NCBI GenBank assembly: GCA_030704615.1
Contig: CM060734.1
Span: forward strand, 1,676,001-1,736,000
Direction of reading: 5' to 3'
Length of the DNA stretch: 60,000 nt
Source: Takakia lepidozioides
Taxonomy: Eukaryota > Streptophyta > Takakiopsida > Takakiales > Takakiaceae
Shown: in pieces, positions 10,786 to 22,428 of the stretch
How the letters are laid out: each line of letters begins with the position of its first letter
How positions within the stretch are numbered: position 1 is the stretch's first letter
Notes under the pieces: model-generated
Seen by the model: only the letters and a program-made list of their open reading frames with translations
Databases searched by the model: none
Told to the model about the DNA's origin: nothing
Program-made: the position numbers and the translations under genes

Positions 10786-12816
10786 CTAAAGCCTGGCACT
10801 GCACACCACAGGCTCCAATCTGTGTAGAATCTTCAGGAGGGAGCTTGCTTTGCGCTTGGCCCGGGGAGTGCCCAGTGTCAGCAGAGTGTAAAGGGAAGGA
10901 ACAGCAGTGTTAATCTGCAACAAACCCCATACAATGTTGTTGCCCCCGCTCCTACACAAAGCCAGCAACACAGCAATTGTATTTTCCTTCCCCTTGGGTG
11001 ACCCTGACCTCAACAGATGGACGAGGACAGGGATGGCACTGGTCTGGCTTATGGCAGTAAGGCCCTCTGTAGAACCAGCAATGACAGCAAGCACAGCCAA
11101 TGCGTCATCAGTGATGCCTGCTTCCTCGTCTGTGAGGAGAGACACAAGGACTGGAATAGCCCCAGCAGACACAATTCTGGCCTTGTTGCCATGGAAGACT
11201 GCTAAATTGAAGAGCGCAGTGCAGGCATCCTTTTTCCCCCTCCGTGGTGTACCCTCCCGGAGAAGAGCAACCAAAGCAGGGATTGCAAGCGCTTTGCTCC
11301 CGATCAAAACCTTGAAGTCATCCACAACTGAGAGACTGAAGAGGGTAGCTGCAGCATTCTCCCTTGCCTCCATGCTGCTCCCAGACCTCAACACCTCAAG
11401 AATGGGGTCCAACGCCCCAGCATTTACTATCAAAACCTTGTTGTTCTCGTAGATGGACAGATTTAGAAGAGCAGTGACTGAATTTTCTTGAGTCTTAGCA
11501 TCCTTGGAAGACAGGAGAGGCACAAGAAATGGAATGGCTCCAGCCTCTGCAATGCACATCCGGTTATCCATCCCACATTTTGCAAGCAGCCTTAACTCGT
11601 AGGCGACCTGTTTCTCTACCTCGGGGGTGCCAGTAGCAAGCTTTCCTACAAGGAATGTAGCCGTCATCTTGGTGGCCTCCAGAGCTGCCCTAGTGCTTGC
11701 AATATGGTCAACCCCACAACCCTTCTTCATTCCCTTGTCTGCCTTTTCGAAGGGCACATTACGATCTTCACACCACTGACTGATAAGGCTCCGGAGGGCA
11801 TAATTAGGAATAAGGCTAACATGAAGAAGCTTTTGCCCACTTTTGGGGCATGTGGAATGCCCAGCCTCCAACCATCTTGCAATTGATGGCCGGTCATAGG
11901 TTTGGCCCGTGGCAACTATCACAGGGTCAAGCATGAGATCAAGACTGATCGGACACCGGAACTCGTCCGGTGGGTTGATGGCCCCTGTTTCAACTCTGCC
12001 GCTTGTTGAAACGTCCTCTGAATCTACAGAAGAGTTTCTAACGTCCTCCATCTCCGTCATCCCATACAGCACACACTTGCCAAAGCGTACAAGGCTGATC
12101 AAGCTGGCGATCGAGGCTACTCTCATCACATTGCCACCAGAATCATTGCTAAGTTCGTCCTCTAACCGCTGCATCTCTCTCTGGCAGTCCCTGGCACTAT
12201 TAAGCTGAAGCTGTGCAAACAACATCTGCAATCGAGCCGAATCCGGGGTTTCCTTCTTCTCAACTTCCTGCAGCAATGCGAGCACCTCCTTCTGCAACTT
12301 TACCTCTACAGGATCCACAGAAAGATTGGCTCTCGTCACCTGCATCCGCAACAATTCGACCTGTTCCCTAACCTCATCTGAAAGTTCCAGGAGCTCCAAG
12401 GGAAGGCCTTCCAGAGCTCCAGCCATGCTTTGCGTGAGATCATGAAACTTCTTAGACACAGATGCGTTCTCCATAAGCAACCAGAAACAACTACCCTCCC
12501 TGCAATCGTCCAGCAACGCCCTTGTTCTCTGGAATACAACAAACAATTCTCGGAATGAAAGAACAGCAGACGGGGGCAGAGGCGGACGCGAGTCTCTGAT
12601 TTCCTCAAATAAAGGAGAAAGAAGCTTCGTTCTACGAATAATGTTGGACGCGTTTCTCTTTTGGCATGCCTGAGGCCGCTCGCACACAGCAACTACTTGA
12701 GCCAAGTTAACTAACGCCTTCACCAGAGACAAGGCGGAGGGGCTGGGAGGTGGAGCCATAGTCGCAGTCACTCGCCGCCTGCGCTTGTTAAGAGGCAGCG
12801 GCAATGAAAGGTCCAT
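10786..12816 (-). CDS. U-box/ARM-repeat E3 ubiquitin ligase (PUB13/14/SPL11 type)
   Basis: Single-exon ORF of about 676 residues, starting at the ATG at 12816. Another in-frame Met 19 residues later (ATMAPPPSP) is an equally possible start. The N-terminal ~240 residues form the helical UND domain (ALVNLAQVV, FRELFVVFQRTRALLDDC). The U-box spans ~282-354: PPDEFRCPISLDLMLDPVIV, GQTYDR, IARWL and CPKSGQ. ARM repeats follow from ~375 to 668 with the typical GAIPFLVPLL, ENSVTALLNLS and NNKVLIVNAGAL pattern. These proteins bind an E2 through the U-box and choose substrates through ARM repeats. Relatives control cell death, immunity receptors and flowering in land plants. The lack of introns is unusual for the PUB13/14 clade, which normally has several, so a retrocopy origin is possible. 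No disruption is seen, and this is the best preserved gene in the window. Confidence 0.95.
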   Translation of the reverse strand: MDLSLPLPLNKRRRRVTATMAPPPSPSALSLVKALVNLAQVVAVCERPQACQKRNASNIIRRTKLLSPLFEEIRDSRPPLPPSAVLSFRELFVVFQRTRALLDDCREGSCFWLLMENASVSKKFHDLTQSMAGALEGLPLELLELSDEVREQVELLRMQVTRANLSVDPVEVKLQKEVLALLQEVEKKETPDSARLQMLFAQLQLNSARDCQREMQRLEDELSNDSGGNVMRVASIASLISLVRFGKCVLYGMTEMEDVRNSSVDSEDVSTSGRVETGAINPPDEFRCPISLDLMLDPVIVATGQTYDRPSIARWLEAGHSTCPKSGQKLLHVSLIPNYALRSLISQWCEDRNVPFEKADKGMKKGCGVDHIASTRAALEATKMTATFLVGKLATGTPEVEKQVAYELRLLAKCGMDNRMCIAEAGAIPFLVPLLSSKDAKTQENSVTALLNLSIYENNKVLIVNAGALDPILEVLRSGSSMEARENAAATLFSLSVVDDFKVLIGSKALAIPALVALLREGTPRRGKKDACTALFNLAVFHGNKARIVSAGAIPVLVSLLTDEEAGITDDALAVLAVIAGSTEGLTAISQTSAIPVLVHLLRSGSPKGKENTIAVLLALCRSGGNNIVWGLLQINTAVPSLYTLLTLGTPRAKRKASSLLKILHRLEPVVCSARL

Positions 12817-13460
12817 GCACACTCTAAGCTTCTCACCCCTTGATATTGTCTTCCCACTTCTGTCTTCCTTCCGACTAACACGAAATCCTCCTTAGTCTCT
12901 CCCTCTTCCGCTCTCCTCCTTGTTGCTCACAATCCTGTCACCAACGCAGAACTTCCAATCCACTATGTCACTCAACCGCTACTCTTCAACCAATTCAACC
13001 TGTTGTTCGTTACCTCAGCTTTCTGCGCTCCCTTTCATGAATCTCTTCAACTGCAGCGTGCTTAAGTGCGAGTGAACCACGCGCTTGTCATTCATTGTGC
13101 TCGAGAGGCAGAGAAGCAGTATATGAAAGAGCCAGCGTCGCACGCCACGCTGCCTCTCTCGTCGTCTTCCACGCACTGCAGGCCACACCCCCCGCCCTCT
13201 ACGTACTACGAGTACGTCAACTCAACACCCTGCCCACCTACCTACCGACCTAGCTACCTTCTAGGCTGGACCAGGTATTGGATTTCATACGAGTACGATA
13301 ACGACATACCTACGTACATGATGACTATACACGACTTTCTTAATTTGTAGGTATTTCCTCAAACCCGATTTAATAAATAAAATCAAAGCTATAAATGGCC
13401 TTTGACTGCAAGAGCGCCACCTTGCCCGTTCCACTCACGTCTTACTACACGTTTCTTTCC
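12817..13460. other. 5' flank of the U-box gene
   Basis: Pyrimidine-rich leader with CTTCC/CTCTC runs just upstream of the ATG, typical of a plant 5' UTR. No gene or clear TATA box is seen. Confidence 0.4.
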
Positions 13461-13463
13461 TTC

Positions 13464-13800
13464 AATTCTTAGAAGGGTGGCGCATCACCACACCCTTTCA
13501 ATGGTTGGAATTCTTTTCCCGTTTATTCTTAGAAGGGTGGCGGACACCCCTTTCAACCAGAGCCGTTCAATGGTTGGAATTCTTTTCCCGTAAATTCTAA
13601 GAAGGGTGACGGACACCCCTTTCATTCACTGGTTGGAATTCTTTTCCCGTAAATTCTTAGAAGGGTGACAGACACCCCTTTCATTCAATGGTTGGAATTC
13701 TTTTCCCGTAAATTCTTAGAAGGGTGACGGACACCCCTTTCAACCAGACCCGTTCAATGGTTAGAAATCTTTTCCCGTCAATTCTTAACCGGACCCGTTC
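13464..13800 (+). repeat. Minisatellite, ~59-70 bp unit, about five copies
   Basis: Units begin ATTCTTAGAAGGGTG at about 13464, 13524, 13594, 13653 and 13712. They contain GGACACCCCTTTCA and GGTTGGAATTCTTTTCCCG. Copies differ mainly by a short CCAGAGCCGTTCAATG insert. Small ORFs across it are by-products of the repeat. Confidence 0.9.
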
Positions 13801-13908
13801 AATGGGCGTGGTCCTACAATGTTCATTCAGACTACTTCCTAGATCGCGGAATCATGCCTACTCATATTGCCTACTGCATATTCCGCCTGCCTGCTCGGTT
13901 GTATGCAC

Positions 13909-14376
13909 CAATATTGGGCGGTTATTTGAATTTCTCTCTAATAATCCAGCTATATATCTACATCCACACAAGTGTTCCTCCTCGGAGCATATATCCCCAC
14001 AGACCACAAGAACTTACCTGTTCACTGCAGATTTGCAGACTACACATTAAGATGTCGTTGACGACTGGTTATATATATATATATATATATATATAATCGG
14101 CAGAGGTGAAAAAATGAAGTAACCGGTCCAGTTAGGAACCGGCGGAGGTCAGGCATTCAAATAACCAAGCAAAGAACCTTTTAAAGAACCACCCAATCCC
14201 CACGGTTATTTGATGAAAACCACCGTTTATTTGAGGTTTTTGCAAGTAACCATAACCGTAGGTTATATCTAGCCATAAAAAATTTAGTAACCGCAACCGC
14301 AGGTTAATAGTTTCCAAAATTTTGAAGCAACCGGAACCGCCAGTTATGAAAACAATCAAATAACCGCCCAACACTG
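13909..14376. mobile_element. 468-bp non-autonomous hAT element (MITE)
   Basis: The left end reads CAATATTGGGCGGTTATTTG. The right end, reverse-complemented, reads CAGTGTTGGGCGGTTATTTG, so the terminal inverted repeats match at 17 of 20 positions. A perfect 8-bp target duplication GTATGCAC flanks the element (13901-13908 and 14377-14384), the hAT hallmark. The interior has many AACCG/CGGTT subterminal motifs, as in hAT transposase binding regions, and a TA microsatellite. No transposase is encoded. Confidence 0.93.
14069..14096. repeat. (TA)n microsatellite
   Basis: An uninterrupted run of about 13 TA units inside the hAT MITE. Confidence 0.95.
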
Positions 14377-14384
14377 GTATGCAC

Positions 14385-15560
14385 CCTCTACTCGATATTA
14401 CAGTATCTGTGCGAGAGATATCGCCATGTTTCCGTAATGAAGGGCCAGATCTGCATCAACTGCCTCCGTGAGTCCACTCGTCCACTTCATCCGCCAAAGC
14501 CATTTATTGGAAGTGAGATTTGCTTATTATAATTAATATAATTAAGAAAAAAATTAATGAATATAGGCTACATGAGGAAAAAAAAAAGGCTACACTTTAA
14601 TTATGGGCTGGAAAAAACAGACTTAGATATTGTAAGGTAGGTCGGAGGAGGACCGGCACGACTGAAAGGGGACAAGCCCGCAATTTGTTGATGACGTCCT
14701 ACTGTTGTGAAGGCGGCCGCTTCAGAGTCTGAAGGGGGTAGCCCCGCCCAGTCCATTACAAACTAGGCAGCTTGGGATCACTATAGCAAGGATGCGATCT
14801 TAAGCTGCTGTCCCAAGTCAACATTGGTCTGCTCCTCCTACACGTCTGCCTTCCAAATGGCAAAATGGTGAGGGTAATCATTGTTGTTGACGGCAGCCCA
14901 AACAAACAAACAACGGATTATTGTCGGAAAATTTGCATAGCAATGTTTCCCGACTGTGGAACTCAAGGGCTGGACAATGTGTTCCTTCGTCGCCAAGTGG
15001 TGTGTATGTGCTACACCAATCCGTAATAAAATTCAGCTTTGTGAACTCTAGGGGTGCCAATGGGCTACCCCAGTGGGCCACAACTGGGTTGTAGCTGATT
15101 ATGTCATGGTCACATTGGCTGCCATGATTTTCATTTCTTCCTTGGCCCATTTGGTAATTAATTATTGAGTGGTTGGGTGTATTTGCCTTGCCTGTGCATA
15201 ACCGAGGTGATCAAAGTGTCCACTTTCCAACGGAAGGCAGTAATCCTTTTAGCACTACATTGTACATTACTTTCGGGAAGAGCCATCTTTCTTCTTTCTT
15301 AGAACTCGAGAGCAAGGAAAAGGTAACAACCATAAGAGAGTAGATCTAAGATAACAAATAATATATATAAATATAACATTATATAGATAACAAATAACAA
15401 AGCCCCTCATTAGCGATTTCAATGCGCCTATGGGCCCCGCCAGTATGGCCCATGGGGTGAGCTCATGAACCCAAACCCCTTTCACTGGGTGTAGATTCTA
15501 AATTTTTTCCAAGTCCTAGTTCTTTAACGGCGGCGGACCTTCTAGCGGACTGGCCAGACC
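14385..15560. other. Intergenic stretch, no supported gene
   Basis: AT-rich near 14520-14600 and 15340-15400. Short open frames at 14878-15150 and 15267-15485 (-) have no recognisable content. Nothing else is seen. Confidence 0.5.
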
Positions 15561-15628
15561 CTCCAAGAGACTGATTGCTCCAGCAGACTGACTCCAACTG
15601 GCGAGCAGACTGACCAGCAGAATGGTGA

Positions 15629-16680
15629 TTGGCGAGCGGACTTACCAGCAGACTGGCGATTGGCGAGCGGACTCACCGGCACCTTCGATCGGCCTCAAAC
15701 AAAATGCCTACGAGAATATGTGGCCCGATCTCCAACGGTAAGCCCTCGTATTTTTTTGTTGCATGCCAAGTCACTAGTTTCAACAGTCTTGGGCTCCTCG
15801 TCACCAACGGCTTTCAGCATTGGAGGGAACTCTCCTTCAAGCCTGGCATATTTCTGTTCGTCCCAGCTCAGATCTTTCTCCAGCCTCTTTCTTTCAGAGG
15901 TGAGTATGCCCTTGGAATCAGTTTATGCTGCAATCCGAATTACTCCCATCATCTTCGGGTTCCCTGACGGTAAACCCTCTGTTTTAATGACGGGGGTCAA
16001 CTCTCTCCTCAGTGCCTGGATCACTGATTATGATATGAGATCCCTCAGGCCAGCCCATGAGCTCAATCTCATGGTCTCGAAGGTGACGGAGATCTTCTCA
16101 ACCCACCTCCCTCTCTTTGTTCTTTCTGCAGAGACTGTAATGTATTTTGGATCTTTCCTATCTGTTCACAACTCCTCTTATGTTATTCATGTCCTGCTTG
16201 AAATCCTCCTGTGATGTGCCTCTCAGATGTGAGGATGCAAGATGCGGGGTTTGGGAGGATGTCTTGGATTACAGATCGTGTCTCCCGGAGAACTTTGGCC
16301 TAGAGGTGGATAGATGCTGGCTGTCCGAGGTCTTTCTGGCTGGTAGGAAGCTCCGTCTTGCAGCGGAGAAGGCTCAGCAATATGCCTCGTCTTTGGAGAA
16401 GCCTCACTCCAGCGACGGCCTCATGGTAGTCAACATTCATGAGGTGGACAAGCCTCCTCCCGATCAAGTCCCCTTGGACTGTTCCATTCGGCCTGCACCG
16501 GTGAGCCTTATGCTTCTCTGCCCTTCATTGCTCGGTTTCATCCTTGCTCTTGTGTGGGAACCTTGCCCCTCTTTGCTCCTTGTCTCGATATTCTGCTGCC
16601 TCTGCAGGATTGGCCTGCCTTTTAACAACAGGCTGGTTGGACTGTGGGGGTTTATGTTCTATGCTCTGCAACCAGGGTGA
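15629..16680 (+). pseudogene. Upstream part of LINE 2, unrecognised open frames
   Basis: Two overlapping open frames (15660-16214 and 16147-16680) precede the RT. Their translations show no endonuclease motif that I recognise. The stretch containing LPENFGLEVDRCW near 16290 looks protein-like. They may be a degraded endonuclease or the ORF1-ORF2 junction. Function unknown. Confidence 0.35.
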
Positions 16681-16689
16681 CTGTACCTC

Positions 16690-18360
16690 TGATGCCATCC
16701 AAAGTCTTTGCCTCCATTAAGGATCCGTTCTCCTTCAGCAATAGATCTGCACAGCAGACTTGGGACTCATATTTCCTGGCTAAAAGGAATCTGGATGACG
16801 TTCTTAAAGTCAAGGAAGACAATTATCCTTCAGGAAAGCAGGCATCTCCTGGTCGCTCCAAGGTGAAAACATGACCAGATACTTTTTTCTGAAGGCCAAG
16901 CAGCATCAGGTTGCCACTTCCATTGCCCCGCTGCAACCTGCCTCTGGCTCCCTGCTGGTCAAACCCAAAGAAATGGCTGCCTTTGCTGCTAAGCAATTTG
17001 TTGACCTATTCAGGGGATAGGCCCCCTCGGAGCAAGACATACTCTCTCGTACCAAAACCCTTGAGGCTTTCCCTCAGATCATCTCCCAAGAAGAGCTGGA
17101 TACCCTGTCGAAACCCTTCACTGCCATGGAATTGGAGGACGCCTTAGATTTGCTTGTTCTTTTAAATCCCCTGGGCTTGATGGGCTGCCAGTGGATTTTT
17201 TTAAAGCAATCTGGATGGATTGTGGTGAAGACTTTTTGGCTATGGCTAATGACATTCTGTTGAAGGGCATCATGCCCTCCCAAATTTTGCAAGGTGTCAT
17301 CACATTGATCCATAAGAAAGGGACAAGGGACTCTCTTGCTAATTACAGGCAGGCCTATCACGTTGCTCAATTCAGTTTGTAAAATCCTGGCTAAGACCTT
17401 GGCTGTTCGTCTTCAGCCCCTGCTCCCCAAGCTCATCAGACCTGAGCAGACGGGGTTTCTCAAAAACCGAATGATTCTCGACAACATTTTATTGGCCAAT
17501 GAAGCTCTCCATTCTGCTTATGTCTCTGATCATCCTCCGGCTCTTCTCATGTTGGACTTCGAGAAAGCCTTTGATAACATAGATTGGGACTACCTTTTTG
17601 GAGCCATCCAAAAATCTGGTATTCAAGGCAGCTTCTTTTCTTGGGTTTGCATCCTGCTCCGATCGGCCTCTAGTAAAGTCATTATCAATGGAGTTATCTC
17701 TCAATCATTCCCTTTTGTTCAGATCCGTCAGGCAGGGTTGCCCCCTCTCTCTGTTTCTGTTCCTTATAGCTGCTGATGGCTTGAGCCACCTTTTGTATAA
17801 AAAAGATGACATCGAGGGGCTTAAAGTCCCTCACCCAGTGATTCCGAATTACAGCATTAAATCTTCCCTTTATGCAGACGACACGGCCCTCTTCGTTGAC
17901 AACTCCTCATCTACAAATGTTTCCCGAACCCTTGACTGCACCCTCTCCACCCTCTCTAGGGCCTCAGGCCTTAAGGTTAATTGGGGGTGTTCTCTCCAAA
18001 GTTAGTGATTTGGTGGCTCACTGTCAACACTGGGGCAATGATTTGGGCTTAGCCTGGCTGCAAGAAGGTGACACTCATGTTCTGCTGGGACATTTATTTG
18101 GAATTGGTCTTTCTGATTCTCAAAGAGCAGAGGCACTGATCTCTATGATTAAGAAAATGCTAGCTTACTGGTCTTCTGTTCATCTGTCAATAGCTAACAA
18201 AGCTATTATTGTTAACCAAGTCCTCTTAGCCTCTTCATGGTTCACATCCGCTGTTTGGTACCCAGGTGCTTCCTTTGTGAAGAGGATCAAAGCTCTGGTT
18301 AGAAACTTTATTTGGGGAGGGCCAAGAGTGTTGGACAAAACCGGAGGGCTCTGATGAGCT
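16690..18360 (+). pseudogene. LINE 2 ORF2 reverse transcriptase, frame-broken
   Basis: Plant L1-type RT. Visible in several frames: WDSYFLAKRNLDDVLK near 16760, RYFFLKAKQHQ near 16880, ITLIHKKGTRDSLANYR near 17300, and PEQTGFLKNRMILDNILLA near 17440. Motif A MLDFEKAFDNIDW is near 17550. RQGCPLS is near 17740 and catalytic YADD at 17872-17883. The downstream FVKRIKALVRNFIWGG block near 18280 is the usual connection before the C-terminal zinc region. Frame changes occur near 17160, 17345, 17735 and 18000. Confidence 0.9.
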
Positions 18361-19222
18361 CGAATCAGATCATTCAAAAGAAAAAGTTTGGTGGGTTGGG
18401 CGTCATAGACCCTCACTTGCAGATCTGTGCGTTGTTAGCCAAATGGGTTCCCAGAGTATTTTATGCATTTTGATGCTCCTTGGAGCCTCATTGTCAGGCA
18501 CCACATTTTCAATTATGCGCTTACTTCGTCCTCCATTTGGACCCCTCACTCAGATGGGTGGTGCAGGGTAGCTCTTCCAACATTTGCACCTCAGTTGGAT
18601 CTGCAACCTGACGTTCTATCTGGCAGGCATGGGGCCTAATGCGGCAGTTCCTTGCTCAAAAGATGCATGTTTCCCCTAAGGAGACCCTCAAGCAGCCCAT
18701 TTTTGGCAATTTCAATCGTAACGCGGAGCAGCTGGTTTCATGCTCCCCCCGTTGGGCTCATTGGGACTCTGCAGGTGTAACTAGCTGTATGTATATCTGG
18801 GAAAATAGGGGCTTGTTGCCTATGTCAGTTGCTGCCCGGCCCATTTCGCACCATAGAGCCTTGGCTGGATGGCAGACGGTGTCCTTGCCACCTGGATTAA
18901 TCTCTCATTCCTTGTTAACATGAGACTTCTTCCTGCCTAGTTGGGGCTCAATTCTGATTCCTCTAAAGTGGCGTTTTGGGCAATACACCGCCAAGGTTAT
19001 TTTTTGGAAGGGTGGAAATTCAAGTGTTCTTCTTCTGGCATCCTGCACTCCCCTGTCATGGCCTCAATGCAGGAAGACCCCCTATTTGCGACTCGTGTTA
19101 TATGTAAAGTAACAGGCACTGTCAACCCATCCATGCTCGATGGGAATCGCACCAACCCGCATCTGATTTGGTTTCTTTCTGCACCTCTTTCCTCGTTCCA
19201 ATTTGATCTCGGGGAGTGGATT
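18361..19222 (+). pseudogene. LINE 2 RT connection region
   Basis: Continuation of the LINE polypeptide between the RT thumb and the zinc region, in changing frames (KKFGGLGVIDPHLQICALLAKW just after 18390, then weaker similarity). It stops exactly where the gypsy 3' LTR begins. Confidence 0.55.
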
Positions 19223-19949
19223 TGTCGCGCACCTCACTTCGGTAAGCTCCCCTTCAAGTCATAGTTACTCGCTTTGATGCGCGCGCCTAACTCCCAACCT
19301 GGCCGTCGGGCCAACTCGGAGCTTCGGCTGCTCACCGGGACATAACGGTCCCTCTTTCTTCCCCCAACAGACCCTCCACCAATTTGGGCCTAGTGGAAAT
19401 TCCCTTTGGTAGATGGCAGTCCGGAATAGCTCCCCACTCCTTGGTCGCTTTCCGGCTCGCTCGCTTACTCACTAGTTTTTGGTCACCAACGGGCTTGCAC
19501 CGTTCTCGGGGTTACTATTCCCTATATATACTTCTGTGACTGTCCGCGGGGGTTCCACAAACAACACCATCTTTTTATGGCGAACCACCACGAAGACCCT
19601 CGATTCCCGGTGATGAGTCGCGGTGAGTCTTGGCCCACCCACCACGGCCCCATTGGACCGTGATAAGTCCCAAGACTCCCCACAACTCCCACCACAAGGT
19701 CTCCGCCCCATGGTGAGTCCTATGTCACCTCCACTAAGTCCCGCTAAGCTACCACCACCCCTCGTGGAACCACACCCCCACCGCAACCCGGTGTGCGGGG
19801 CTCCACCTAGTGAGCATCTCCGCCTCCTTGAGTGCCTTGGGCACTCAAGGGTGCTTCAGCCCCTGCATCTATTGTTGTCACCGCCCCCACCACAAGGGCA
19901 GCCCTTCTCGTGTCCCGACCCCCTGCCCTAAAGGCGAAGGGCCGCGACA
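19223..19949 (-). repeat. Gypsy 3' LTR
   Basis: 727-bp full-length LTR, TG...CA in either orientation, with TGTCGCG/CGCGACA inverted ends. A purine-rich GGTCGGGGTGTG sits on the internal side as the likely polypurine tract. Confidence 0.92.
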
Positions 19950-20856
19950 CACACCCCGACCAGCAGGGAGTCGATGTCCTCATCGACTTGTCCATTTTGT
20001 AGAAACGAACATCCAAGTTTTGGCGTCCCACATCAAGGAGTTTGTTTCCGTACCATGGCGTCCCATGGCAAAGAACCAAACCCTCACTTGACTCTATTCT
20101 CCACTAGCTAGTTCGGCCGACTTCCTCCAAGTCCCGGCCAAGGGTGGAGCCTCTCAAGCTCCTCCCAGTGCACTCTTCTTGGCCCACTTCATGGCCAAGG
20201 AACGATCATCCCCGAGGATCGAATCGCCTTACTGCAACAACATTTGCTTGCGACCGCTCGTGATGCCACTTTTTTGGCATCACCTTGAGCAAGGGTTCAC
20301 CTTGAACCTTTTTTTACTATGAAGATAACCTTGAACCAACCGTGCGCCCCAATCACTACAATTGGGTCCGCCTTGGAATGCTGGCCTGAGGTATGGGAAC
20401 ACGCCGAAGCCGCACTATGACTTCGTCCCGAGGCTACACGATTATAGTACGTGAACAGAAGCACGTAGCTTCCGCGTTAGCCCGCACTACAAGGCAACCC
20501 CCTCGGTAGCACAGTTATAGTACGCGCACGCGCTAGGTGCGCACTAGCACGTGAATTCCCAAAGAAAGCGTAAGTTTCATTGCCCCTTGGGTGGGAGTCA
20601 TCCGATTTCGGCACTGCGCAAACACACAATTAACCCAATTTACCTCTCCCACTTTTGTAAGCTAGCATGCATTCTACACACTAGCCAACCATAGCATGCA
20701 TCACCATTCCAAACAAAATAGGACGCACAACATTTGAAAACCATTTCATTTATAACAAAATTTGTACAATACAAGTTTTTGCAATCGGATTCCTGAGCTA
20801 GTTAAGCCGGGCTAAGCATGCATTTCCTCCCCCACGCTCCAAGGTTGATGTCCCCA
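19950..20856 (-). other. Gypsy 3' untranslated region
   Basis: About 0.9 kb between the chromodomain stop and the 3' LTR. No ORF is recognised. It is unusually long for a chromovirus and may include a small insertion. Confidence 0.5.
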
Positions 20857-22270
20857 TCAACGCTTCTTCCGTTTTTTAAGTCGCCCTTCGAAAGTTGCAA
20901 CCGCCTCGGATGCGTTTCTCATTTCTGAGGAACGTACCCAAGATGCCTCCACGTGATGATAGCCCTTCCATTTCACGGGATACTCCATTTCTTGATTCTT
21001 GAACCGCCTCGACTTAAACACTGCCTCCACCTCGTACTCAGGTTCATTTTCATGATTTAACAGCACAGGTGGTGGACGCAACACTTGATGCCGATTCGGA
21101 CGCACTTCATATTTGAAGTAAGGCTTCAAAAGGAAGACGTGGAATACCGGATGCACCTTGCTATTTGCCGACAGCTCCAATTCGTACACATCCTCGTTCA
21201 TAACCTTCCGGATGCAAAAGGGTCCCGCATACGGAGGTACGAACTTTGGACTCACTTCTGGAGGTAGTCGAAAATTCTTGATGTTCAACCAGATCTCCGT
21301 GCCTGCCTCAAACTTAACCTCCCTCCGCTTCCGATTCGTCTGCCGTTCATACCGTTTCCTAGCTTTGGCAATGTTGTACTTTGCGAGCTTCAACAAACGC
21401 TCGCGTTCTTCCAGCACTGCCGCTGCTGTCGGTTCCTCAACGTCTTGGGCGACCCCAACTTGTCGTCACCAGAGGTGTTTTTCCATAAACCAATACGAAG
21501 GTGGAAACTTCCGTTGCGGAATGTTTCGTGTTATTATAACAGAACTCTGCCGCATCCAAGTGCTCCACCCAGTCCGATTGGTGTGCCGACACGTAATTCC
21601 GCAAGATCTGCTTCACCACAGAATTCACCCTTTCCGTTTGGCCGTCCGTCGTAGGTCGGAAGGCGGTGCTCATTTTGAGCCTTGTCCCCATTTTCTTCCA
21701 AAGTGCCCTCCAAAACTTACTTGAAAACTTTGAATCGCGGTCCGAGACAATATCCTTCGGGAGTCCATGATGTTTGAAGACGTGGGCGAAGTAAAGTCGT
21801 CACGTCTTATGCGCTGTTGTCGTCTCCTTGGTGGGGATGAAATGACCCATTTTACTAAACCTATCCACCACCACCACGATTGCATCGGATCCTTTTGACA
21901 ATGGCATAGCAGTCATGAAATCTATCAAGACACTTTCCCAAGACCCCTCTGGAATCGGCAAGGGTTGTAACAACTCCGCTTGCTTTTTGTACTCGCTCCG
22001 GTTTTGTTGGCATGTGGTGCATGTCTTGACATACTCCTCGGCCTCCTCCCTCAGTTTGGGCCAGAAATAATCTTTCTTCAATAGTGTCGCGGTGCGCTTG
22101 GCTCCGCCGTGGCCCGCAAGCGAACCATCATGGCATTCTCTTAAGAAACTATCTCTGATCCCTCCCTTTGGCACGTAGAGACGTTTTTGCTTGTACCGGA
22201 GCAGTCCATTCTGCAAGTGGAACTGCGACTTAACCCCCATCCTCAAGTCCCGCATCACGGACTTCGTCAT
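20857..22270 (-). pseudogene. Gypsy integrase with C-terminal chromodomain
   Basis: The zinc-binding N-terminus reads HDGSLAGHGGAKRT...CTTCQQNR (HHCC) near 22130-22000. The core begins with VLIDFMTAMPLS (first D) and VVVVDRFSKMGHFIP (second D). After a break near 21800 come STAFRPTTDGQTERVNSVV (catalytic E) and FCYNNTKHSAT. The chromodomain near 20900-21040 reads YEVEAVFKSRRF...YPVKWKGYHHVEASWV. Chromodomains steer chromoviruses to marked chromatin. Confidence 0.93.
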
Positions 22271-22428
22271 CTCACCTTCCGATAAGCCTTCCGGATCATC
22301 TTTTGGAGCCCCGTCTCGCCCATGTACACTATCATGAGCTACTGCTTTCTACTTAAAGCATCGGCCACCACATTGTTCCGTCCCGATTTGTACTGGATAT
22401 CCACGTCGAATAGTGCCAAAGTGTCTTG

